A stretch of DNA of 63,136 nt. Origin: Lachnospiraceae bacterium (lineage in GTDB: Bacteria > Bacillota > Clostridia > Lachnospirales > Lachnospiraceae). Both the position numbers and the translations under genes were made by a program. Under the pieces are notes generated by a model. That model ran no database searches. It was given only the letters and a program-made list of their open reading frames with translations, and had not been told where the DNA came from. The DNA lies in NCBI GenBank assembly GCA_024682835.1, contig JAIKYU010000072.1, forward strand, positions 1 to 63,136, read 5' to 3'. Within the stretch, counting starts at the first letter, position 1. Each line of letters starts with the position of its first letter. This document shows, in pieces, positions 54,370 through 63,075 of the stretch.

Positions 54370-55440
54370 TTACTGAAGGTCAAGAATCTTCTGGTAGAGT
54401 TCTTCCTGTCCCTTGGTGTTGTCCGCGATGACCTGAGCGGTCGCGGCCTGCCATGCGCTCTTGTCCGGAACGTCGACGATGTTGATGCCGGCCGCCTTCA
54501 GGCCGTCAAGAACCTCATTTTCCTTGGACTCGGAGATCTCTTTGTCATAGGCAGCAGCAGCCTTGCCCGCTTCCTTCAGAATGTTCTGCTGGTCTGCGGA
54601 GAGCTTGTTCCATGCAGCGTCCGCAACCACAACCTGGATGGCTCCCAGCGTATGGCCGTCGAGGATCATGTTCGGTGCCACTTCGTCAAAGGCATTGGAC
54701 TTGTAGTTGGCAATCGGCTGCTCCGCGCCGTCGCAGACACCGGTCTGCAGAGCGGAATACAGTTCCGTGAAGGAAACCTCAACCGGGTTGGCGCCGAGGC
54801 CGTTGACCAGACCCATCATGACCGGGTCGTTGGACACACGGATCTTCATTCCCTTGAAACCGGAAATATCGCTGACAGGCTCCTTGGTGAAGAAGTGGCG
54901 GAAGCCCTCCTCGCCATAGAACAGACCGACGAGCGGCGTGCCGTTGTCGTGGGGCTCATTCAGGAATTCCTGTGCGAGATCGCTGTTTGCGAATTTCCAG
55001 TAATGGTCTCTGCTCACAAAGGTGTAAGGGAGAGACAGGAGCTTGCTCTTCTCACCGCCGTAGCTTGTCAGAGCGAAAGCGGAAATACGGGAGATGTCAA
55101 CCGTGCCGGTCTCTGCCAGCATGCCGTCCAGCACCTCATTCTCGGTTCCGAGCACGCCCGAAGCCTGCACGTCGATGATGATGGAGCCGTTGGAGCGGGA
55201 TTCCACCTCTTCCTTGAACTTTGCTGCCATCTGGCCGACGATGGTGCCCTCCAGCGGATTTACCTCCGCATAGGTCAGGGTGATCGCATCGCCGGAAGCC
55301 GCAGGTGCCTCTGCTGCCGGAGTCTCCGCCGCCGGAGCCTCTGCCGCAGGTGCCTCACTTGCGCCGCCCAGGCCGCAGCCCGCAAGCGCTGCCATGACCA
55401 TCGTTGCCGACAGCATGACGCTCAATACTCTTTTCTTCAT
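54370..55440 (-). CDS. dctP: TRAP transporter solute-binding protein DctP
   Basis: A 356-residue DctP-family lipoprotein: lipobox LAGC (Cys22), an Ala/Pro/Glu repeat linker (about 30-50), then the binding fold with FKGMKIRVSNDPVMMGLVNGLGANPVEVSFTELYSALQTGVCDGAEQPI. The arginine in MKIRV would bind the ligand carboxylate. It heads dctPQM, has a consensus promoter and a GGAGGT site. With uxuAB nearby I infer glucuronate or a related uronate as ligand. It is only distantly like the orphan DctP at 2371-3462. Confidence 0.93.
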   Translation of the reverse strand: MKKRVLSVMLSATMVMAALAGCGLGGASEAPAAEAPAAETPAAEAPAASGDAITLTYAEVNPLEGTIVGQMAAKFKEEVESRSNGSIIIDVQASGVLGTENEVLDGMLAETGTVDISRISAFALTSYGGEKSKLLSLPYTFVSRDHYWKFANSDLAQEFLNEPHDNGTPLVGLFYGEEGFRHFFTKEPVSDISGFKGMKIRVSNDPVMMGLVNGLGANPVEVSFTELYSALQTGVCDGAEQPIANYKSNAFDEVAPNMILDGHTLGAIQVVVADAAWNKLSADQQNILKEAGKAAAAYDKEISESKENEVLDGLKAAGINIVDVPDKSAWQAATAQVIADNTKGQEELYQKILDLQ

Positions 55441-55484
55441 GTTCTACCTCCTTGAAATGATGAGTGGATAAAACTACGATGCTC

Positions 55485-55513
55485 ATTATACTTGCATTTT
55501 TTGCGCGTGTAAA
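55485..55513 (-). promoter_or_regulatory. Promoter of dctPQM
   Basis: Minus strand TTTACA (55508-55513), 17-base spacer, TATAAT (55485-55490). Plus-strand TGCGCGT occurs at 55502-55508 and 55525-55531, 23 bases apart and overlapping the -35 box, a possible direct-repeat regulator site. Confidence 0.65.
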
Positions 55514-55593
55514 GGGCAAAACTATGCGCGTATTGCTCCTTTTCGATCACGAATTGCCCATTGAGAGCGGGCCGTCTTCTCACAGAATTCTAC

Positions 55594-56127
55594 TCACTGA
55601 ATGTAGATCATTTTTGTTTTCTGGAATGCCGATACAATCCGCAGCAGCGCGGAATAGATCAATCCGAGACTGTAGATGATAACCGCCGTGCCCGGCTGTC
55701 TGATAAAGGTCACACAGGCAACCGCCATGGCAATATCCAGCAGTCCGTGAAAGAGTTTACCTTTCCAGACGCCGGAGCCGTAGCCCTTTGCCTCTCTTGC
55801 GCGCAAAACCTCCACAAAGCCGGAGAACGCGTGAATGCCAAGAAGATACAGCAGGATATAGAAGCGCGGAATATCCGACAGGGACATGGTGAAAAAGCCA
55901 AAATCCAGAAGCAGAATGCCCTTGTAGAGCATCCTTCTGCCGCCGACCATGAACCGCGCCATGGAAAAGTAATAAATCAGCGTTCCGGTCCCCGACACGA
56001 CCATCCCGACAGAGAGAATAGCCAGGATAACCAGATACCCGTCCGAAGGCATCTGTATAAGCAGAATGGCCGTGGCAATCATGATCACACCGGTCACGAT
56101 ACTTTTTATTCTCTGCAGCTTGGTCAT
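55594..56127 (-). CDS. DUF308-like multi-pass membrane protein
   Basis: A 177-residue protein with about six short membrane helices in three pairs, resembling the HdeD/DUF308 family of unknown function. No catalytic motif is evident. Its ATG overlaps the stop of the preceding gene (ATGA), so the two are translated together. Last gene of the series that begins with araC. Confidence 0.7.
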   Translation of the reverse strand: MTKLQRIKSIVTGVIMIATAILLIQMPSDGYLVILAILSVGMVVSGTGTLIYYFSMARFMVGGRRMLYKGILLLDFGFFTMSLSDIPRFYILLYLLGIHAFSGFVEVLRAREAKGYGSGVWKGKLFHGLLDIAMAVACVTFIRQPGTAVIIYSLGLIYSALLRIVSAFQKTKMIYIQ

Positions 56128-57239
56128 TCCACCACCTCCGAACGGATCACCTCGGAAGCGCCGGCCAGCCGATTGCCCGACTGGTCAATCGCATGGGTCA
56201 CCATGCCCTTCTGTGCCAGCGCCCCTTCAATGAATTTCCCAAGAAAGGTTTCGTTCTTTTTGTCCTCCTGCGCGTCTGTGTATTCCTTCTGATACCGGTC
56301 GATCGAAAAATCCGGGATTTCCTTTCCTGACAGTTCCTCTCCGAAGCGCTTCCAATCGTCGGATGCCAGAAGCTGCCGTTTCTCAATGATCGATCTCAGT
56401 CTTTCCTCATAAGGCTCCACAGATGTGCGATCGTAGGTATCCTTCTCAAAGGTGTCCGTCTCCCCCCTGAGATATTTCATCGCGTAGACCATCTGTGCGA
56501 AGGCCCGCCGGTAGTCCTGCGGATTGTCCTTGACGATTTCGCGGTAGTCCCCCCACGCCGGCAGATAGGCATACCGGATATAGGAGTAATCCGGCAGATG
56601 ACCCGCACGCCCGTGTCCAAGATTCATGATCGTGTTTTCACTGGCCTGATACAGGCTGTTGGTATACAGTGCTTTTTCAGGATCGTCCGGTGCGGACGGA
56701 TTGTGCCGGAAACGGATCGGCCTCCGGACTTCCTCCCCGTTCTGCTCCGTAATCTCCCAGAAAAAATCACTGTCCGTATTGTTGATGACAAGGGAGGGGG
56801 TGCCCGCAAAGTATTGATGCGCCCAGGTATCCGCCAGCACATGCATGGCAATGCCCGTGTGCTGCAGAGATTTTCCCTTTGCGATCCGAACCGTTTCCAC
56901 AAGCAGATCCCCGTTCGGTCTGCAGATCAGCCGGTATTTATTCATGTATCGTTTTGTCCGGTGCTCCTTCTGTGCGTAAAGATCTCCCGGAAGAAAATGG
57001 AAGGAGGACCAGATTCTGGTGATCTCCTGAAGGCCGATGATATCCGTCCTCGCATCCATCATTTCCAGCTGCAGCTGCGTGGTTGCAGCCCGAAGCGGTG
57101 CCCTGATTTTTGAGAGCAGCGTTTTTGAACACAGATCCACAAACTGGGCGCTGTAACAGATATCCAGGCTCTCCTCATGGGAATAACCCGCAAGACATGC
57201 TGCACAATAGGTTGCGTAATAGTGAAAATCCTCCTGCAT
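56124..57239 (-). CDS. Conserved protein resembling DUF6765, histidine-rich helical fold
   Basis: A 371-residue soluble protein beginning MQEDFHYYATYCAACLAGYSHEESLDIC, which matches my recollection of the DUF6765 family; the family name is tentative. The HVLADTWAHQYFAG motif with N-terminal HYY and spaced Asp/His residues recalls the metal site of the zinc-dependent phospholipase C/nuclease P1-like helical fold, so a metal-dependent hydrolase is possible but unproven. No signal peptide. It lies 15 bases after the four-helix protein gene and overlaps the DUF308-like gene by 4 bases. Confidence 0.65.
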   Translation of the reverse strand: MQEDFHYYATYCAACLAGYSHEESLDICYSAQFVDLCSKTLLSKIRAPLRAATTQLQLEMMDARTDIIGLQEITRIWSSFHFLPGDLYAQKEHRTKRYMNKYRLICRPNGDLLVETVRIAKGKSLQHTGIAMHVLADTWAHQYFAGTPSLVINNTDSDFFWEITEQNGEEVRRPIRFRHNPSAPDDPEKALYTNSLYQASENTIMNLGHGRAGHLPDYSYIRYAYLPAWGDYREIVKDNPQDYRRAFAQMVYAMKYLRGETDTFEKDTYDRTSVEPYEERLRSIIEKRQLLASDDWKRFGEELSGKEIPDFSIDRYQKEYTDAQEDKKNETFLGKFIEGALAQKGMVTHAIDQSGNRLAGASEVIRSEVVE

Positions 57240-57254
57240 ACGAACCTCCGGTCA

Positions 57255-57737
57255 CTATGCTGTCTGATTCTCCAGTTGTTTCATCCGAATCGACGAGTAA
57301 ATCAGATCAATGAGCACAAAAATGGTCGTCGCGTCCGCCAGAAACGCCGCGATGGATGTATCCTGCACGGCGGTATCATACTCGCGAAAATAGGACGGCA
57401 TCCCGAACACGGTTAAAGCCAGCAGAAGCACAGCAAGAATCAGAAACCAGCGATTTTTTTTCTTTCCCCGACCGTATCGGATCGCGCTTATTCCGAGACC
57501 GACATGTACAAGGACAAGCACTGCGTATATCCCGACTAACACAAGTCCCACCGTCACCTGTACCCATTCCTGACTGATCTCTTCCAATCCCGTTTCCTTA
57601 AGCAATGCATCCCAGTTCTGCACAACGATGATCAGCGTCTTGATCAGCGTCCACACAGAGAGCAGGATAACGGCCGAGCCGCTGGATGCAACGTTCTTGC
57701 TGTACCGTCTGAATCGGACGGTCTGTTCCTCGTTCAT
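57255..57737 (-). CDS. Four-helix membrane protein of unknown function
   Basis: A 160-residue protein not recognised as a known family. Four hydrophobic segments are visible (about 19-40, 60-82, 96-114 and 125-147), with an acidic loop between the first two. A GAGTAGGAAAAG site precedes the start. It begins 7 bases after araC and ends 15 bases before the DUF6765-like gene, so it is probably on the same transcript. Confidence 0.65.
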   Translation of the reverse strand: MNEEQTVRFRRYSKNVASSGSAVILLSVWTLIKTLIIVVQNWDALLKETGLEEISQEWVQVTVGLVLVGIYAVLVLVHVGLGISAIRYGRGKKKNRWFLILAVLLLALTVFGMPSYFREYDTAVQDTSIAAFLADATTIFVLIDLIYSSIRMKQLENQTA

Positions 57738-57744
57738 GCTTTTC

Positions 57745-58635
57745 CTACTCCTCTCTTGCGTATTCTCTTGGAGATACGCCGTAAACCTTACGGAAATTGC
57801 GTAAAAAAACAGAATAATCGGAAAAGCCGACTCTGCCGTACACGTTCATCACCTCCTCGCCGTCCTTTAACAGCTCACAGGCGCGGATCAAACGTCTGTT
57901 GATGAGATAGGTGTGCGCCGTCACACCGGTCAGCTCCTTAAATCTGCGCACGAAATAGTACTTGGACAGATGTACCACCTCCGCCAGATCATCAATGGTG
58001 ATCACCTCTTCCATATGCGTGGCAATATGGCGGTCGATTTCCTCCACCAGAGAGTTTTCCATCACGGCCGCATCGGCGAAGATATAATCATGTCTTGCAC
58101 ACAGCACGTTCAGATAGGAAAAGAACAGCGTCAGATACCCTCTGTCCATGACCCCCCGCATCTGCGGATCGACGTCGTTGATCAGCTCGGACATGGCAAG
58201 CTTCATCAGAAAGCCGCTCAGGATATCCTCATAGTTCAACGGAAAATGATAGATGACCGCACTTCCGTCGCGGAAGCAGGCGGACAGATCACTGTCTCCT
58301 CCTGAAAGCCTCAAAAGCATCTCGTCCCGCACCCACAGAATGATGCGCCGCGAATCGTCATGCTTCTTTTCCTCCGGATAATAACGGTGCAGTGTATTTC
58401 TGCCGATCAGCAGGAAATCCCCCTTGCGCAGCTCGTGCGTCACTTCTCCCACCTGTGAGGCGAACTGCCCCTCCGCGATATAGATGATCTCATAAAAATC
58501 ATGATAATGGAAACTGGTAGCACCTACGGGCGGGCCGATCTTTTCGTAGACCTCGTAATCACCCTCCTGCATATACTGCCGCTGCTCAGCCGCATCAATC
58601 ACGCGCATGCGATTATCGTTTCTTCGTGTGTTCAT
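57745..58635 (-). CDS. AraC-family regulator with cupin sensor domain
   Basis: About 296 residues. The N-terminal cupin sensor (about 10-150, with FHYHDFYEIIYIAEGQF) binds the inducer. The C-terminal double helix-turn-helix (about 195-296) ends in the AraC signature VGFSDYSVFLRNFRKVYGVSPREYAREE. It is divergent from uxuA-uxuB and probably activates them in response to uronate (inference). The promoter at 58643-58671 would start transcription at about this ATG; an internal ATG at 58606-58608 would leave a 27-base leader and is the alternative start. Longer readings upstream would cover the promoters and are rejected. Confidence 0.85.
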   Translation of the reverse strand: MNTRRNDNRMRVIDAAEQRQYMQEGDYEVYEKIGPPVGATSFHYHDFYEIIYIAEGQFASQVGEVTHELRKGDFLLIGRNTLHRYYPEEKKHDDSRRIILWVRDEMLLRLSGGDSDLSACFRDGSAVIYHFPLNYEDILSGFLMKLAMSELINDVDPQMRGVMDRGYLTLFFSYLNVLCARHDYIFADAAVMENSLVEEIDRHIATHMEEVITIDDLAEVVHLSKYYFVRRFKELTGVTAHTYLINRRLIRACELLKDGEEVMNVYGRVGFSDYSVFLRNFRKVYGVSPREYAREE

Positions 58636-58642
58636 AAAAAGA

Positions 58643-58719
58643 AGTATAGCACACTGAGCAATTATTGCCAAGTATTGCACAAGAAATATGCTTTTTTGCA
58701 TAGTTGCGTCCGTTATAAT
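58643..58719. promoter_or_regulatory. Divergent araC and uxuA promoters
   Basis: Leftward (araC): TTGGCA (58666-58671), 17 bases, TATACT (58643-58648). Rightward (uxuA): TATAAT (58714-58719) without a good -35 box, as expected for an activator-dependent promoter. Between them are the direct repeat TATTGCCAAG / TATTGCACAAG (about 58664-58683), suited to an AraC dimer, and the dyad TATGC / GCATA (58687-58702). Confidence 0.65.
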
Positions 58720-58777
58720 GAAAATATCGTGATATGCGGCGGTATGACTGCCGGCCGCGCCCAGAAAGGAGTAAGCC

Positions 58778-59863
58778 ATGCAGATGACGCTCAGATGGTA
58801 CGGCACCGGATATGACACGGTGACCCTGAAACAGATCCGTCAGATCCCCGGTGTTACCGGTGTGATCTCCACGCTCTACGGCACGCAGCCGGGCGAGGTG
58901 TGGGAAACCAGTGATATTCTTGCCCTGAAAAAGGAAATCGAGGATGCAGGACTTAAGCTTGCCGGAATCGAGAGCGTCAACATTCACGACGCCATCAAGA
59001 TCGGCACCCCTGATCGCGAGCAGTACATCGACAACTATATCACCACACTGGAGCGGCTCGGTCAGGCGGATGTCCACATGGTCTGCTACAATTTCATGCC
59101 GGTCTTTGACTGGACACGCTCGGAGCTGGCCAGAAAGCGCCCGGACGGTTCAACCGTCCTTGCCTACAACCAGGCCGCCATCGACGCCATTGTCCCCGAA
59201 AAAATGTTTGAAACCATCTCCGGTGAGATGAACGGCACCGTGATGCCCGGCTGGGAACCGGAACGCATGGCGCACGTGAAAGAGCTCTTTGAAGCGTACA
59301 GCGACGTGGATGATGAAAAGCTCTTTGCCAATCTGAAATACTTCCTCGAACGGATCATGCCGGTCTGCGACAAATATGACATCAACATGGCGATTCACCC
59401 GGATGATCCTGCCTGGAGCGTTTTCGGTCTCCCGCGCATCATCATCAACAAGGCCAATATTCTGCGTATGATGCAGATGGTGGACAACCCGCACAACGGT
59501 GTCACCTTCTGCTCCGGTTCCTACGGCACAAACCTGGAAAACGACCTGCCGGATATGATACGCTCGCTCAAGGGCCGCATCCACTTTGCCCATGTGCGCA
59601 ATCTCAAATTCAATTCCCAGCAGGATTTTGAAGAAGCCGCCCACCTTTCCAGCGACGGCAGCTTTGATATGTATGAGATCATGCTCGCTCTTTATGACAT
59701 CGGCTTTGATGGTCCGATCCGTCCGGATCACGGACGAATGATCTGGGACGAGGTCGCCATGCCCGGATACGGTCTGTATGACCGCGCTCTCGGGGCCACC
59801 TACCTGAACGGTCTCTGGGAAGCCATCGAGAAGAGCCACGAGCGCGGCGTAACTCCCCGCTGA
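58778..59863 (+). CDS. uxuA: Mannonate dehydratase
   Basis: A 361-residue TIM-barrel enzyme that dehydrates D-mannonate to 2-keto-3-deoxygluconate in glucuronate breakdown. The N-terminal MTLRWYGTGYDTVTLKQIRQIPGVTGV, the metal-binding region NMAIHPDDPAW and NGVTFCSGSYG, and the C-terminal PIRPDHGRMIWDE are characteristic. AGAAAGGAG precedes the start. uxuB follows after 53 bases. Confidence 0.96.
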   Translation: MQMTLRWYGTGYDTVTLKQIRQIPGVTGVISTLYGTQPGEVWETSDILALKKEIEDAGLKLAGIESVNIHDAIKIGTPDREQYIDNYITTLERLGQADVHMVCYNFMPVFDWTRSELARKRPDGSTVLAYNQAAIDAIVPEKMFETISGEMNGTVMPGWEPERMAHVKELFEAYSDVDDEKLFANLKYFLERIMPVCDKYDINMAIHPDDPAWSVFGLPRIIINKANILRMMQMVDNPHNGVTFCSGSYGTNLENDLPDMIRSLKGRIHFAHVRNLKFNSQQDFEEAAHLSSDGSFDMYEIMLALYDIGFDGPIRPDHGRMIWDEVAMPGYGLYDRALGATYLNGLWEAIEKSHERGVTPR

Positions 59864-59916
59864 GCAGTAACACGGATATTTGAGGAACAAAAACAGGATC
59901 AGGAAAGGATAACAAT

Positions 59917-61533
59917 ATGAAACTGACCAGAGCAAGTATCACAAACGATCGCGCCGCGTTTGAAGCCGCCGGCTACCGGCTTCCCGCCTTTGACTATGAC
60001 GCGGTCAGAGCCAATACCGAAAGCCGCCCGGAGTGGGTTCATTTCGGAGCCGGCAATATTTTCCGCGCCTTTCAGGCCAACGTCATGCAGAACCTTCTTA
60101 ACAGCGGTGCCGTGGATACCGGTCTGATCGCTGTCGAGGGATATGATTACGAAATAATAGAAAAAAGTTATCGTCCACACGATAACCTGAGCATTCTGGC
60201 TACGTTGAAAGCGGATTCAACCGTGGAGAAAACGGTGGTTGGAAGCATCGTGGAATCCCTGATTCTGGATCGGGGGAATGAAACGGACTTCACCCGCCTC
60301 AAAGAAATCTTTACCTCCTCCACTCTGAAGATGGCAAGCTTTACCATCACGGAAAAGGGCTACGCCGTCACGGATGCATCCGGACACACACCCGAGGCCA
60401 TCAAGTCGGATTTTGATGCCGGTCCGGAAGGTACGAACAGTTATCTCGGCAAGGTGTTTTCACTGCTTTACGCCAGATATCAGGCCGGCAGGCTGCCGAT
60501 CGCCATGGTGAGCATGGACAACTGCTCGCACAACGGAGATAAGCTCAAAGCCGCTGCAGAGGCTTTCGCAGGCGCGTGGACGGAAAAAGGCCTTGCGGAA
60601 AAGGGATTTCTTGACTATATCCGCGATCCCGGATCCGTCAGTTTTCCCTGGAGCATGATCGATAAGATCACGCCCAGACCGGATGCCCGTGTCGAAGAAA
60701 TGCTGAACCGTGACAGCATTGAAGGCCTTGAACCGATCGTCACCTCAAAGAAAACCTGGGTAGCGCCGTTTGTCAACGCAGAGGAATGCCAGTATCTGGT
60801 CATCGAGGATCTGTTCCCAAACGGAAAGCTCCCGCTGGACAGGGAAGGCATCATTTACACCGACCGGATCACCGTGGACAAGGTCGAAAAAATGAAGGTC
60901 TGCACCTGCCTGAATCCGCTGCACACCACGCTTGCGGTATTCGGATGTCTTCTTGGCTATACGCTGATCTCCGAAGAGATGAAGAACCCGCTGCTTAAAA
61001 AGTTCGTTGAACAGATCGGCTACGTAGAAGGATTACCGGTCGTCGTCAACCCCGGCATTCTGGATCCGAAACGGTTTATCGATGAGGTGGTGAACACCCG
61101 CATTCCCAATCCGTTCATGCCGGACACACCGCAGCGAATCGCCTGCGACACCTCGCAGAAGCTGCCGATCCGCTTCGGCGAAACAATCAAAGCTTACGAC
61201 GCTTCCGCTTCGCTCGACGTAAATAATCTGAAATACATTCCCCTGGTCTTTGCCGGGTGGCTTCGATATCTGATGGCCGTGGATGACGAGGGCAACGCCT
61301 TTGAGCCAAGCCCCGATCCGTTGCTTGCCTCCTCGCAGGAATATGTGTCCGGCTTCTCGCTGGGCAAGATTCCGGATGATCTTTCCGGACTGGACGCGCT
61401 CCTCTCCAACGACAAAATCTTCGGAGTCGACCTTGTAAAGATCGGGATGGCTGATACGGTCAAGAAAGATTTTTCCATGCTTTGCGCGGGAACCGGCGCT
61501 GTAAAGAACACGCTGGAAGCATTTCTGGCTTAA
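59917..61533 (+). CDS. uxuB: Fructuronate reductase (mannitol dehydrogenase family)
   Basis: A 538-residue NAD-dependent long-chain polyol dehydrogenase. Rossmann start WVHFGAGNIFRAFQ, and the catalytic Lys-Asn-His set in KMKVCTCLNPLHTTLAVFGC. Next to uxuA it should reduce D-fructuronate to D-mannonate, although tagaturonate reductase or mannitol dehydrogenase activity cannot be excluded by motifs alone. AGGAAAGGA lies upstream. The operon ends at a strong terminator. Confidence 0.93.
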   Translation: MKLTRASITNDRAAFEAAGYRLPAFDYDAVRANTESRPEWVHFGAGNIFRAFQANVMQNLLNSGAVDTGLIAVEGYDYEIIEKSYRPHDNLSILATLKADSTVEKTVVGSIVESLILDRGNETDFTRLKEIFTSSTLKMASFTITEKGYAVTDASGHTPEAIKSDFDAGPEGTNSYLGKVFSLLYARYQAGRLPIAMVSMDNCSHNGDKLKAAAEAFAGAWTEKGLAEKGFLDYIRDPGSVSFPWSMIDKITPRPDARVEEMLNRDSIEGLEPIVTSKKTWVAPFVNAEECQYLVIEDLFPNGKLPLDREGIIYTDRITVDKVEKMKVCTCLNPLHTTLAVFGCLLGYTLISEEMKNPLLKKFVEQIGYVEGLPVVVNPGILDPKRFIDEVVNTRIPNPFMPDTPQRIACDTSQKLPIRFGETIKAYDASASLDVNNLKYIPLVFAGWLRYLMAVDDEGNAFEPSPDPLLASSQEYVSGFSLGKIPDDLSGLDALLSNDKIFGVDLVKIGMADTVKKDFSMLCAGTGAVKNTLEAFLA

Positions 61534-61554
61534 GCCCCGACACTCGCTCCCCGG

Positions 61555-61590
61555 ACACCCGCAGCGGTACAGATGCTGCGGGTGTTTTTA
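61555..61590 (+). terminator. Terminator of uxuAB
   Basis: ACACCCGCAGC pairs with GCTGCGGGTGT and is followed by TTTTTATA. It ends just inside the 3' end of the convergent cupin gene. Confidence 0.9.
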
Positions 61591-61929
61591 TATATCTTTA
61601 ACAAAGGTCTCCCGTGCCGGTGCGAAGATATCCAGCAGCACTCCCGCTTCCCTGCAGACGCAGCCATGCTCGACACCGTCCGTCTTCAGCAGGGTATCGC
61701 CCGCGCGCACCACATGCTTTTCTCCGTCAATTTCGAATTCAAACACCCCCTTCACCACGTAGGTGATCTGTGTGTGGGGATGGGAATGCAGCGCGCCCAC
61801 TGCCCCTTCGGAAAAAGTGTTCTCCACCGCCATCACATCCGGGGAATAGGCAAGAACCCGACGTATCACCCCGCCTCCCTGATCCTCCGGCTTCACATCA
61901 TCATAAAACACCCATCTGTCATTAACCAT
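61588..61929 (-). CDS. Small cupin-domain protein
   Basis: About 113 residues, a single beta-barrel cupin with the metal-site motif GAVGALHSHPHTQITYVVKGVFEFEIDGE and HGCVCREAGVLLDIF. It resembles KdgF-type cupins that convert unsaturated uronates, so a role in uronate metabolism beside uxuAB is attractive but unproven; it could also be a sensor or isomerase. The start used has AAGGGGG 5 bases upstream; an earlier ATG five codons upstream has no such site. Confidence 0.82.
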   Translation of the reverse strand: MVNDRWVFYDDVKPEDQGGGVIRRVLAYSPDVMAVENTFSEGAVGALHSHPHTQITYVVKGVFEFEIDGEKHVVRAGDTLLKTDGVEHGCVCREAGVLLDIFAPARETFVKDI

Positions 61930-61973
61930 GGCAACCCCCTTCATAATCGATCGTTTGATTGAAATGTTTCTGT

Positions 61974-62002
61974 TTCAATTCTAGCATATAGTGTGCTATA
62001 CT
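61974..62002 (+). promoter_or_regulatory. Promoter of the DAHP synthase gene
   Basis: TTCAAT (61974-61979), 17-base spacer, TATACT (61997-62002). An inverted repeat, ATTGAAA / TTTCAAT (about 61958-61979), overlaps the -35 box and faces the divergent cupin gene. No tryptophan or phenylalanine leader peptide was seen. Confidence 0.55.
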
Positions 62003-62046
62003 GTCATGTCAGTGAACAAATGCCATGATCAGAGGAGGGAAGAGAA

Positions 62047-63075
62047 ATGGCCTTTACCTATATTCAGAAGCTGCCGACGCCGGATGAGATCCGGGAAGAG
62101 TTTCCTCTGCCGGCAGATCTTGCCGAAAAGAAGAAAACGCGTGACGCGCAGATCGCTGATGTGTTTACCGGAAAAAGCGATAAACTTCTGGTGATCGTCG
62201 GTCCGTGCTCGGCGGATAACGAGGACGCCGTCTGCGATTATGTATCTCGTCTCGCCGGCGTTTCGGACAAGGTGAGTGATAAACTCATTCTGATTCCGCG
62301 CATCTACACCAACAAACCCCGCACCACCGGTGAGGGATACAAGGGAATCACTTCCCAGCCGGATCCGGAGGGAAAGACCGACTTCCACGCCGGTCTTATC
62401 GCCATGCGACACATGCAGATCCGGGCCATCAGTGAATCCGGCCTGACCGCCGCCGACGAGATGCTCTATCCGGATAACTGGGGCTATGTTGCCGATATTC
62501 TATCCTATGTTGCGATCGGCGCGCGATCCGTGGAGGATCAGCACCACCGCATGACCGCCAGCGGCTTCGATGTGCCTGCCGGTATGAAGAATCCAACCAG
62601 CGGCGATCTGACCGTCACCCTGAACTCCGTCTATGCCGCGCAGATTCCGCATGATTTCTCCTACCGCGGCTACGAGGTCCGAACCGGCGGCAACAGACTC
62701 GCTCATGTCGTTCTCCGCGGCGCCACCAACAAACATGGTCAGACCATCCCGAATTATCACTACGAGGATCTGTCCCTCCTGTCCAGACTTTATGATGAAC
62801 GCGAGATTGCGAATCCCGCCTGTGTGGTCGACGCCAATCACGCCAATTCCAACAAGCAGTTCAAAGAACAGATCCGCATTGTGAAAGAAGTGCTCCACTC
62901 AAGGAATCACAATGCGGAAATCCACAACCTGGTAAAGGGCGTGATGATCGAGAGTTATATAGAAGAAGGAAATCAGAAGATCGGCGGAGGCATCTACGGC
63001 AAGTCCATCACGGATGCCTGCCTCGGCTGGCCGGATACGGAGCGGTTGCTCTATGAAATCGCCGAGATGGTGTAG
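62047..63075 (+). CDS. aroF: 3-deoxy-7-phosphoheptulonate (DAHP) synthase, class I
   Basis: A 342-residue class I DAHP synthase of the AroG/AroF/AroH type, joining phosphoenolpyruvate and erythrose 4-phosphate in the first shikimate step. VGPCSADNEDAVCDYVSRL, RIYTNKPRTTGEGYKGI, GARSVEDQHHR, GMKNPTSGDLTV and VDANHANSNK mark the substrate and metal sites. Feedback type cannot be decided. GGAGGG precedes the ATG. The last 61 bases of the window after it hold no feature that I can see. Confidence 0.95.
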   Translation: MAFTYIQKLPTPDEIREEFPLPADLAEKKKTRDAQIADVFTGKSDKLLVIVGPCSADNEDAVCDYVSRLAGVSDKVSDKLILIPRIYTNKPRTTGEGYKGITSQPDPEGKTDFHAGLIAMRHMQIRAISESGLTAADEMLYPDNWGYVADILSYVAIGARSVEDQHHRMTASGFDVPAGMKNPTSGDLTVTLNSVYAAQIPHDFSYRGYEVRTGGNRLAHVVLRGATNKHGQTIPNYHYEDLSLLSRLYDEREIANPACVVDANHANSNKQFKEQIRIVKEVLHSRNHNAEIHNLVKGVMIESYIEEGNQKIGGGIYGKSITDACLGWPDTERLLYEIAEMV

